From: Cristatella mucedo
Lineage: Eukaryota > Bryozoa > Phylactolaemata > Cristatellidae
DNA: 64,000 nucleotides
Assembly: GCA_009760855.2 (NCBI GenBank)
Contig: WPIO01000227.1
Location: 77,001 to 141,000, forward strand
Direction: 5' to 3'
The translations under genes were made by a program, and so were the position numbers. The notes below the pieces were generated by a model. The model worked only from the letters and a program-made list of their open reading frames with translations, made no database searches and was not told where the DNA came from. This document shows positions 1-8,800 of this stretch, one piece after another (position 1 is the stretch's first letter; the number at the start of each line of letters is the position of its first letter).

Positions 1-511
1 CTGCTTCAAGCAGCGGTAAACTGCCGCGCGGTGACAAGTGCTACCGCAGGCTAATGTGAGTTTCCGCTAGCTGCTTTTAACTATCGCGAGCTAGCTTGGG
101 CAGCTGTGAATTAGTGCGATCTGCCGCGATTGGTAATGATCTGGTGCGATCTGTCGCAATTAACCGTGAGATTCTACGGGCAGCCATGACGTGATGCGAG
201 CTGCGGCAAGATGCCGCAAAAAGCCTTGTGCTACCGCACGCTGCAAAGATTCTGCACGTTCTCTATATCTAATTCAATATTCCGCAAAGATTCGAGTTGC
301 CAAGCTCTTCTGTGAGATGTCGCGAACGATCCCGAGCTACCGCAAGTTGCTGCATAAACCCTACTATTCCAAACCCTTTCACTCCTAACTTCTAAACCCT
401 GTAATTCGAAGCCTAAAATTCACAACATTTTTAATATTGAAACCTTATAATTCTGAACCCCATAATTTCCAACCGTGTAATAAAAACCATTCAATTACTT
501 ACCCGATAATT
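1..511. repeat. Left flank of unit A
   Basis: Non-coding sequence homologous to 1483-1970 and 4151-4608. The first 360 bases are rich in short degenerate words of about 11 bases built on gcgagctgccgc and gcaagttgctg. The last 150 bases are AT-rich (taattctgaacccca, aaccgtgtaataaaaa). The 65-codon frame that can be drawn at 191-388 is not preserved in the homologous copies, so I do not call a gene. Confidence 0.8.
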
Positions 512-590
512 GTATGCCTGCTAACCCAGACACTATAATTAAACATCGTATAAACCTAGAATTACAGACCCTACGAATCTAAACCATTTG
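512..590. repeat. Anchor element, copy 1
   Basis: A non-minisatellite segment beginning gtatgcctgctaacccag and continuing through actataatt to cctacgaatct. The same element heads each of the six minisatellite blocks (copies near 512, 1971, 2311, 2785, 4609 and 4948). It grades at its right end into degenerate 15-mers. Confidence 0.85.
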
Positions 591-1143
591 AATGCGAACC
601 CTACGATTCCGAACCCTACGATTCAGTGCGCGACGATTTCGTGCCCGACGATTCCGTGTACGACGATTCCGTGCCCGATTTGTTTGTGCCCGACGATCCC
701 GAGCCCGACGATTCCGAACCCGATCGTTCCGCACCCAATTGTTCCGAACCCGATCGTTCCGCACCCAATTGTTCAGAATCCGATCGTTCCGAACCTTATC
801 GTTTTGAACCAGTTAATTACAATCCCGATCACTACGAGCCCAATCAGTCTGATCCGACCATTCCAAGCCAGCCTGACATTTACGTGCCCGATTATTACGT
901 GCCCGATTACAACGTGCCCGACTATTACATACCCGATTATTACGTACCCGATTAATACGAGCCCAATTATTACGATCCCGATTGTTACGTACCCAAGTAT
1001 TACGTATCCGATTACAACAGACCCGATTATTACGAGCCCGATTTGAACGTACCCGATTATTACGTCCCGATCATTACGTCCCTGATTATTAATTAACCAA
1101 ATAATACGTACCCGATTACTACGTGCCCGATTATTACGTCCCC
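591..1143. repeat. 15-bp minisatellite block A, full variant series
   Basis: About 37 tandem units of 15 bp. The unit type changes left to right: class a (gacgattccgtgccc) around 620-720, class b (gatcgttccgaaccc) around 720-820, class c (gatcactacgagccc) around 826-870, and class d (gattattacgtaccc) from about 880 to the end. Because 15 is a multiple of 3, pentapeptide-like frames open on both strands; these come from the repeat and are not called as genes. Confidence 0.93.
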
Positions 1144-1482
1144 AAGCACTGCAAGCAACTGCAAGTGGCCACTAGTTGTTTCCATCTTCCCTATTCAGTA
1201 GCGTGCTGCCGCTATCTGCTGGGAGACTTGTAAGCTACCGGTAGCTGCTGCGAGTGGCATTGATCCATCTCGATTTGTCGAAAGTTGACGCGAGTGTTGC
1301 TGATCTAAGTTATGCTGCCACATGTTTTCCATCTTTCTTAATTTGTTGCAAGCTTTGCAAACAGCCACGAGCTTCTGCGATATGCTGTAAGCTACCGCCA
1401 GCTCCTGCAAGCCTCGTGAGCTTAAGCTAGTTGCAACGTTGTACCTTGAGGTCCCGCGAGCTGCCTCGATTGTTTGTGATCA
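1144..1482. repeat. Right flank of unit A
   Basis: Begins gcactgcaagcaactgcaag and matches 3804-4150. Shared words include gtggccactagttgtttcc, tgagttatgctgccac-like text and gagcttaagctagttgcaac. It holds degenerate gctgcgag / gctaccgg words and no supportable gene. Confidence 0.82.
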
Positions 1483-1970
1483 GGTCGAAGCTGCTGACAG
1501 CAGCGGCAAACTGCCGCGCGAGATTCCGCAAGTTGCCCTAAGCTGTCGCGAGCTATCTTGAGCAGCTGGAAATTTGTGCGATCTGCTGCGATGTGCAGCG
1601 ATCAGGTGCGACCTGCCGCAATCAGCCGTGACATTCCACGAGCAGCCATGACGTGATGCGAGCTGGAGCAAGCTGCCGTGAAAATCCGTGTGCTACCGCA
1701 CGCTGCGAAGATCCGGCGCGTTTTCTCTATCTAATTTAATATACCACGAAGCTGCAGGTTGTCAAGCTCTTCTGCGAGATGTCGCGAACTATCCCGAGCT
1801 GCCGCAAGTTGCTGAGAAAACCCTATGATTCCAAACCTTTTCACTCGTAACATCTAAACCCTGTAATTGAAAGCCTATTTTTCTCAAAATTATATTCAAC
1901 CCCTATAATTTTGAACCCCACAATTTCCAACCGTGTAATAAAAAAACATGTAATTATCCACACTATAATG
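1483..1970. repeat. Left flank of unit B
   Basis: Homologous to 1-511 and 4151-4608. It opens with ctgacagcagcggcaaactg and carries the shared landmarks gccatgacgtgatgc (1645), caagctcttctgcgag (1763) and aaccgtgtaataaaaa (1929). The sequence passes from gc-rich 11-mer-like words to AT-rich DNA just before the anchor. No gene is supported. Confidence 0.82.
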
Positions 1971-2045
1971 GTATGCCCGCTAACGCAGACGCTATAATTC
2001 GACATCGTATTACCATCGACTTCTGAACCCTACGCTTCCAAACCC
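1971..2045. repeat. Anchor element, copy 2
   Basis: Begins gtatgcccgctaacgcagac and continues ctataattcgacatcg. It precedes minisatellite block B1 and follows the AT-rich end of the left flank, as copies 1 and 5 do. Confidence 0.85.
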
Positions 2046-2310
2046 TTTAAATCCGAACTCAACGATTCCGAAACCCTACGATTCCATGCCCGACGGTTCC
2101 GTGCCCGACGATTCCGTCCCCGACGATTCCGTCCCCGACGATTCCGTGCCTGAAGATTCCGAGCCCGACGATTCCGAGCCCGATCGTTCCAAACCCGATC
2201 GTTCTGCGCCCGATTGTTCCGAATCCAATCGTTCCTAACATGATCGTTTCGAACCAGATCATTACGAACCCAATTATTTCGAGCCCGATCATTCCAAGCC
2301 CAATTATTAC
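2046..2310. repeat. 15-bp minisatellite block B1, truncated after class c
   Basis: Class a units (about 2090-2175), then class b (about 2179-2250), then class c (about 2258-2300). The block ends with cattccaagccc and aattattacg and runs straight into the next anchor at 2311. Class d, which makes up the right half of blocks A, B3 and C2, is absent. Confidence 0.92.
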
Positions 2311-2410
2311 GTATGCCCGCTAACCCAGACACTATAACTCAACACCGTATAATCCTAGATTTCAGAACACTACGACTCGAATTCCTTCGAAACCAAACCC
2401 ATTGACTCCG
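2311..2410. repeat. Anchor element, copy 3 (internal)
   Basis: Begins gtatgcccgctaacccagac directly after attattac of block B1. Unlike copies 1, 2 and 5 it does not follow a left flank. It is an internal copy between two minisatellite blocks. Confidence 0.85.
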
Positions 2411-2784
2411 AACTCTACGATTCCGTGCCCGACGTTTCCGTGCCCGACGATTCCGTGCCCGACGATTCCTTGCCTGACAATTCCGTGCCAGACGATTCCG
2501 TGCCCGACGATTCCTTGCCTGACAATTCCGTGCCAGACGATTCCGCGCCCGACGATTCCGTGCCAGACGATTCCGTGACCGACGAGTCCGTGCCTGATGA
2601 TTCTGTGCCTTACGACTCCGAGCCCGACTATTCCGAGCCCGATCGTTCCGAACCCGATTGTTTTGCATCCGATTGTTTTGAATCCGATTGTTCTTAACCT
2701 GGTCGTTTCGAACCCGATCATTGCGAACCCGATCATTACGAGCCCAATCATTCCGAGCCCGATCATTCCAAGCCCGCTTTTTAC
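2411..2784. repeat. 15-bp minisatellite block B2, truncated after class c
   Basis: Class a (about 2417-2630), class b (about 2640-2705), class c (about 2715-2775), ending gatcattccaagcccg then ctttttacg before the next anchor. Within class a, ccttgcctgacaattccg alternates with other units, so a roughly 60-bp sub-repeat is visible near 2465-2540. Confidence 0.92.
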
Positions 2785-2880
2785 GCATGCCTGCAAACCC
2801 AGACGCTATAATTCAACACCGTATGACCCCAAGATTTCTGATGCCTATGATTCCAAACCCTTTAAATCCAAACCCTACGA
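2785..2880. repeat. Anchor element, copy 4 (internal)
   Basis: Begins gcatgcctgcaaacccagac and continues gctataattcaacaccg. It resembles copy 6 at 4948: both are followed by accccaagatttctga and by a block carrying the full variant series. Confidence 0.85.
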
Positions 2881-3803
2881 TTCCGAACACTAGGATTCCG
2901 TGCCCGACAATTCCGTGGCTGACGATTCCGTGCCCGACGAGTCCGTGGCCGACCATGCCGTGTACGACGATTCCGTATACGACGATTCCGTGTACGACGA
3001 TTCCGTGCCTGAAGATTCCGAGCCTGACAAGTCCGAGCCTTACAATTCCGAGCCCGACAATTCTGAGCCCGACAATTCCGAGCCCGACAATTTCCGAGCC
3101 CGACAATTCCAAACACGATCGTTCCAAAAACAATCGTTGCGCACCCGATATTTCCGAACGAGATCGTTCCAATACCGATCGTTCCGAACCCGATCATTAC
3201 GTGCCCGATCATCGCGAGCCCAATTATCGCGAGCCCGATCATTCCAAGCCAGATTATTACGTACCCAATTATGACGTACCCGATTGTTACGTACTCGATT
3301 ATTACGTACCCAAATATTACGTACCCAATTACGTACCCAATTATTACCTACCAAATTATTACGTACCCGATTATTACGTGCCCGATTATTACGGGCCCGA
3401 TTACTATCTGCTCGATCATTACGCGCCCGATTATTACGTACCCAGTTTATACGTGCCCGGTTATTACGAGCCTTATTATTACGAGCCCGATTGTTACGTA
3501 CTCAACTATTACGTATCCGACTCTAAGAGACACGATTACTACGAGCCCGATTTATACGTAACCGATTACTACGTCCACGATAATTACCTACCTGATTATT
3601 AGGTACCCGATTATTACGTACCCGATTACTACGATCCCGATTATTACGAGCCTTATTATTACGAGTCCGATTGTTACGTATCCCAATATTACGTATCCGA
3701 CTCTAACAGACCCGACTGTTACGAGCCCGATTAATACGTACGCGATTAATAGGTCCACGATTATTAAGTACCTGATTATTACGTGCCCGATTATTACGTC
3801 CCC
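2881..3803. repeat. 15-bp minisatellite block B3, full variant series
   Basis: The longest block, about 60 units. Class a runs to about 3110, class b about 3117-3190, class c about 3194-3250, class d about 3252-3803. The longest open frame of the window (304 codons, 2688-3602, plus strand) covers most of this block. It reads the 15-mer in three different phases in succession (RTRSL-like, then PTIPC-like, then YVPDY-like), which argues strongly against coding. Confidence 0.93.
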
Positions 3804-4150
3804 GAGCACTGCAAGCAACTGCAAGTGGCCACTAGTTGTTTCCATCTTCGCGTATCTGTAGAGTGCTGCCACTATCTGCAGCGATAAATGTTAACTACCG
3901 GTATCCGCCGCGAGTAGCATCGATCTTCCTCAATTTTCCGCAAGTGGCACAAGCTTCACCGATCTGAGTTATGCTGCCACGAGTTTTCTATTTTTCTTAA
4001 TTTGTCGCGAGCTTCGGAAAGAGCCACGAGCTTCTACGATATGCTACCAGCTACTGCGAGCTCCTCCCAGCTCCGTGAGCTTAAGCTAGTTGCAACGTTG
4101 TGCCTTGACGTCCCGCGAGCTGCCTCAATATTTCGTGAATAGTTCGAAGC
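3804..4150. repeat. Right flank of unit B
   Basis: Homologous to 1144-1482, starting with gcactgcaagcaactgcaag. It holds degenerate words such as gctaccagctactgcgagct. No gene or RNA is supported. Confidence 0.82.
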
Positions 4151-4608
4151 TGCTGATAGCAGCAGCAAACTGCCGCGCAAGCTTCCTTAAGCTATCGCGA
4201 GCTACCGTGAGCAGCTGCGAATCAGTTTGATCTGCCGCGATGTGCAGCGATCAGGTGCGACCTGCCGCAATTAGCTGTGAGATTGCACTAGAAGCCATGA
4301 CGTGATGCAAGCTTCCACGAAGAACCGTGTGCTACCACACGCTGCGAAGATCCGGCCCGTTTTCTCTATCTAATTCGATTTACCGCGAAGCTGTGACTTG
4401 CCAAGCTCTTCTGCGAGATGTCGCTAGCTATCCCGAGCTGCTGCAAGTTGCTGAGTAAACCGTATGATTCCAAACCATTCCACTCCTAACTTCTAAACCA
4501 TGTAATTCAAAGCTTTTTTTTCTCAACATATTATTCAAACCCTATAATTCCAAACCCCATTATTTCTAACCGTGTAATAAAAAACATTTAATTATCCAGC
4601 CGATGATT
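4151..4608. repeat. Left flank of unit C
   Basis: Homologous to the left flanks of units A and B. Landmarks are gccatgacgtgatgc at 4294, caagctcttctgcgag at 4402 and aaccgtgtaataaaaa at 4568. It is slightly shorter than in B near 4310, where part of the gagctggagcaagctgcc stretch is missing. No gene is supported. Confidence 0.82.
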
Positions 4609-4690
4609 GTATGCCCGCTAATGCAGACGCAATAATTCAACATCGTACTACCATCGAATTCTGAACCCTACGATTGCAAACCTTTAAATC
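4609..4690. repeat. Anchor element, copy 5
   Basis: Begins gtatgcccgctaatgcagac. It follows the left flank and heads block C1, matching the position of copies 1 and 2. Confidence 0.85.
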
Positions 4691-4947
4691 CGAACTATAC
4701 GACTCCGAAACCTGGCGATTCCGTGCCCGATGATTTCGTGCCCGTTGATTCTGTGCCCGACGATTCCGTCCCCTACGATTCCGAGCCCAAAAATTACGAG
4801 CCCGATCGTTCCTAACTAAATCGTTCCGCACCCGGTCGTTCCGAATCCGATTGTTCATAACCGGATCTTTTCGAACCCGATCATTACGAACCCGATCATT
4901 ACGAGCCCAATCATTCCGAGCCCTGGCATTCCAAGCCAGCTTTTTGC
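4691..4947. repeat. 15-bp minisatellite block C1, truncated after class c
   Basis: Class a (about 4720-4780), class b (about 4801-4860), class c (about 4876-4930), ending cattccaagccagctttttg and passing into the next anchor. It has the same structure as blocks B1 and B2, with class d absent. Confidence 0.9.
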
Positions 4948-5045
4948 GTATGCCCGCTAACCCAGACGCCATAATTCAACGCCGTATAACCCCAAGATTT
5001 CTGAAGCCTACGATTCCAAATCCTTTGTATCCAAACCCTACGATT
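4948..5045. repeat. Anchor element, copy 6 (internal)
   Basis: Begins gtatgcccgctaacccagac and is followed by accccaagatttctga, which it shares with copy 4. It heads the full-series block C2. Confidence 0.85.
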
Positions 5046-5801
5046 CCGAACCCTACAATTTCGTGCCCGACGATTCCGAGCCAAACGATTCCGTGCTCGG
5101 CAAATCCGTGCCTTACGATTTCGTGCCCGACGAGTCTGTGCCCGACGATGACGTGTACGACGATTCCGTGTACAAAAATTCCGTACCCGAAGGTTCAGAG
5201 CCTGACAATTCCGATCCCGACAATTCCGAGCCTTACAATTCCGAGCCCGACATTTCCAAGCCTGGCAATTCCGAGCCCGAAAATTCTGAGTCCGACGATT
5301 CCGCGCCCGACATTTCTGAGCACGATCGTTCGGAACCCAATCGTTCTGCATCCAATATTTCCGTACCCGATCGTTCCAAAACCGATCGTTCCGAACCCGA
5401 TCATTACGTAACATATCATCGCAAGTCCAATTATTCCGAGCCCGATCATCCCAAGCCCGATGTCGACGTACCCAATGATTACGTACCGATTATTACGTAC
5501 TCAATTATTACGTACCCGAATATTACTTACCCGATTATTACGTACGTAATTATTACGAGCCCGATTATTACAATCCCGATTGTTACGTATCCAATTATTA
5601 CTGCCCGATTATAACAGACTTGATTATTATGAACCCGATTATACATACCCGAATTATTCGTCCCTGACTATTACGTCCTGATTACAACGAGCCTGATTAT
5701 AAGTTGCCCAATTATTACGTACCCGATAAATACTTGCTCTATATTTACGAGCCCGATTATCACGTGCCCGAATATCACGTGATCGATTACTACGTGCCCG
5801 A
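5046..5801. repeat. 15-bp minisatellite block C2, full variant series
   Basis: Class a with many single-base variants (about 5057-5310), class b (about 5326-5400), class c (about 5398-5460), then class d and degenerate d units to 5801. It is more diverged than B3. It is the last minisatellite sequence in the window and abuts satellite family I. Confidence 0.92.
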
Positions 5802-8800
5802 TTTGCGGCAGATCTCGGTACATTGAGACAACTCGTGGCTGCTCGTTGAAGCTACCCGTAGCTCGCAGCAGAGCGTGGCAACTTCATTGCGGCGTATTGC
5901 AACTGATTATCTCAATTCTCATCATTTCGCGAAAAATCTCAGTGCAACGAGACAACTCGTGGCTGCTCGTAAAAACTTGCCGTAGCTCACAGCCGAGAGC
6001 TGCAACTTGCTTAAGGCGTATCACAACTGATTACCTAAACTCGCATCAGTTCGTGGCAGATCTCAGTATATCGAGACAACTCGTGGCATCTCGTCGGAGC
6101 TTGCCGTAGCTCGAAGCTGAGCGCTGCAACTTGCTTGAGGCCTATTTCAACTGATTACCTCTGCTTGCATCATTTTGCGGCAGATCTCAGTATATTGAGA
6201 AAACTCGAGTTAGCTCGTCGGAACTTGCCGTAGCAGGCAACTGAGCGGTGTCACTTACTGTAGGCCTCTCAACTGATTGTCGCAACTCACATCAGTTGGC
6301 GGCCAATCTCGGTACATCGAGACAACTCGCAGCAGCTCGTCGGAGCTTGCCTTCGCTGGCAGCAGAGCACTGAGACTTTCTTGAGGCGTATCACAACTTA
6401 TTAGGTCTATTTGCATCAGATCGAGGCAGATCTGGTTACATCAAGACATCTCGTGGTAGCCAGTCGAAGCTTGGCATAGCTAGCACAACAGCTCTGCAAC
6501 TTGCTTTATGCCTATTGCAGCTAGTTGTCCCAGCTAACTCCCATCAGTTCGCCTCAGATCTTAGTACATCGGGACCACTAGTTAAGCCCCGTCGGAGCTT
6601 GCCGTAGCTCGCGGCAGAGCGCTGCAACTTGCTTACCACGTATCGCAACTAATTGTCTCAACTCGCATCAGTTCGTGTCAGATCAAGGTAAATCGAGACA
6701 ACTCCTTCCACCCCGTCGTAGCTTGCCGTAGCTCGCGGTATAGCGCTGCAACTTGCGTGAGGCGAATCATAACTAATAATCTCAACTCGCATCAGATCTC
6801 GATAGATCTCGGCATATTTAGACAGCTCGAGTCAGCTCGTCAGAGCTTGCCGTAGTTCCCTGCTGAGTGCGTCAATTTGCTTGAGGCCTATGACAACTGA
6901 TTATCTCAACTAGCCTCAGTTCCCAACGCAGCTCGAAAAATCGAAACCACTTGATTCAGTTCGTGGGAGCTTGCCGTAGCTCGCTGCCGAGTGCTGAGAC
7001 TTACTTTATGCCTATGGTCTCAAATCGTATCAGTTCGCCTCAGAGCTTCTTACACCGAGAAAACTCGCAGCACCCCGTCGGAAATTGCCGTAGCTCACAG
7101 CAAAGCGCTGCAACTTGCTTGAGGCGTATCCCAACTGATTGTCTCTATTCGCATCAGTCCCGACAGATCTCGGTAATCGAGACAACTTGTTGCAGCTCGT
7201 CGAAGCATGCCGTAGCTTGCAGCAGAGCGCTCCAACCTGCTTTGTTACATCCCAACTTCTAGTCGCACCTAGCATCACTTCGCGACAGATCTCGATATTT
7301 CGAGACAACTCGAGTCAGCTCGTCGGAGCTTGCCGAAGCTGGCAGCAGAGCCCCGAGAATTGCTTTAGGCCAATCGAAACTAATTGTCTCAACTCGCATC
7401 AGTTCGCTGCAAATCAAGGTAAGTCGAAACACCTCGGGCAGCTCGTCGTAGCATGTCGTTGGTCGCAGGAGGTCACAGCAACCTGCTGAGGCGTATCCCA
7501 ACTGATTCTCTCAATTCACATCAGTTTGCAGCAGATCTCGTTACTACAAGACAACGCGTAGCAGCTCGTTGAAGCTTACCGTAGCTGGCAGCAGAGAGCT
7601 GCAACTTTCTTGAGGCCTACCTCAACTGATTTTCTCAACTTGCGTCAGTATGTAGCACATCTCAAATAATATAAACAACTCGATTCAGCTCGTCAGAGCT
7701 TGCCCAAGCTACTAGCAAAGCACCGTAACTTGCATGAGATCTATCGCAACTGATTATATCAACTCGCATCAGCTTACGGCAGATCTCGTTATATTAAGAC
7801 AACTTGAGTCAGCTCATCGGAGCTTGCCGCCACTTGTAGCAGAGCACTTCAACTTGCTTGATGCCTATCGCAAATGATTGTACAAACTCGCTTCAGTTCG
7901 CGGCAGATCTTAATACATCAAGACTACTCGTGGCAGCTCTTCGACGCTTGCCGTAGCTTGCAGCAGAGCGCTGCAAATTTCTTGATTCCGATCGCAAATT
8001 ATTTTGTCAATTCGCACTGATTTCTGTATATCGATACAGCTCGAGTCGGCTCGTCGGAGCTTGCCGTAGCTCGCCGCAGAGCAGTGCAACTTGCTTCATT
8101 CCTATCATAACCAATTATCTAAACTTGCATCAGTTTGCTGCAGATGATCGTATATCGAGACCACAAGAGTAAGCTCTTTGGAGCTTGCCGGGGCTCGCGG
8201 AAGATTGCTGTAACTTGCTCTAGCCCAATCTCAACTGACTGTCTCAACTCGCATCAGTTCGCGGCAGATCTCGGTACATCGAGACAACTCGTGGCAGGTC
8301 GTCTAAGGTTGCCGTAGCTCGCAGCGGAGCACTGCAACTTGCTTGAGGCCTATCGCAATTGATCATGTCAACTCGCACCAGTTCGCGGCAGATCTTGGTA
8401 CATCGACACAACTCATGGCACCTCGTCAGACCTTGCCGCAGCTCGCAGCCGGGGGCTGCAACTTGCTTTAGGCCTATCGTAACTAACTGTCGCAGCTCGG
8501 ATCAGTTGGCGGCTGATCTCGGTACATCGAAAAAACTCGTGGCCTCTCGTCAAAGCTTGCCCTAGCTCGAAGCAGAGCACTGCAATTTGCTCGAAGCCTA
8601 TCATAACTGATAATCTCAACTCGCATCTGTTTGCAGCACATCTCGGACCATCGAGACAACTTGTTTCAGCACACTGGAGCTTGCCGTGACCCGCAGAAGA
8701 GCAGTGCGACTTGGTTTAGGCTTATCATAACTTATTGTCTCAACTAGCTTCAGTTCGCGGCAGATCTCCGTATATCTATACCGCAACAGTCAGCCCGTCG

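Larger units (their letters stand above)
1..1482. repeat. Macro-repeat unit A (partial, cut by window edge)
   Basis: First of three copies of a compound repeat: left flank, anchor element, 15-bp minisatellite block, right flank. It matches unit B through shared landmarks: gccatgacgtgatgc at 183 and 1645, caagctcttctg at 301 and 1763 (both offset 1462), and the right-flank start near 1144 and 3804. It has one minisatellite block where unit B has three. The window opens close to the homologous start of the unit, so the true left end is unknown. No coding gene is supported. Confidence 0.88.
1483..4150. repeat. Macro-repeat unit B (complete, about 2.66 kb)
   Basis: The only complete copy: left flank (1483-1970), three anchor-plus-minisatellite modules, then right flank (3804-4150). 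It is longer than unit A because the anchor and block module is present three times. The first two blocks are truncated and only the third runs through the whole variant series. Landmark offsets to unit C are about 2640-2650 (gccatgacgtgatgc at 1645 and 4294). Confidence 0.88.
4151..5801. repeat. Macro-repeat unit C (truncated by satellite)
   Basis: Third copy: left flank, anchor, truncated block C1, second anchor, full-series block C2. The right flank expected after C2 is missing. At about 5801 the last 15-mer changes directly into the 124-bp satellite in mid-monomer (cccgat, then ttgcggcagatctcgg). Confidence 0.87.

Noticed and set aside
591-640. Telomere-like repeat (aaaccctacg, taaaccct)
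   Set aside because: These are variants of the 15-bp unit. There is no run of a 6-7 base telomeric motif.
2339-2788. Minus-strand frames reading RNDRAR / ARNRR pentapeptide repeats
   Set aside because: A 15-bp repeat gives five-residue periodicity in any frame. The pattern lacks the A(D/N)LXX signature of true pentapeptide-repeat proteins, and overlapping frames are equally open.
2688-3602. 304-codon open frame as a repeat-protein gene
   Set aside because: It lies mostly inside a 15-bp minisatellite, switches repeat phase three times, has comparable open frames on the opposite strand, and is not conserved as a frame in units A and C.
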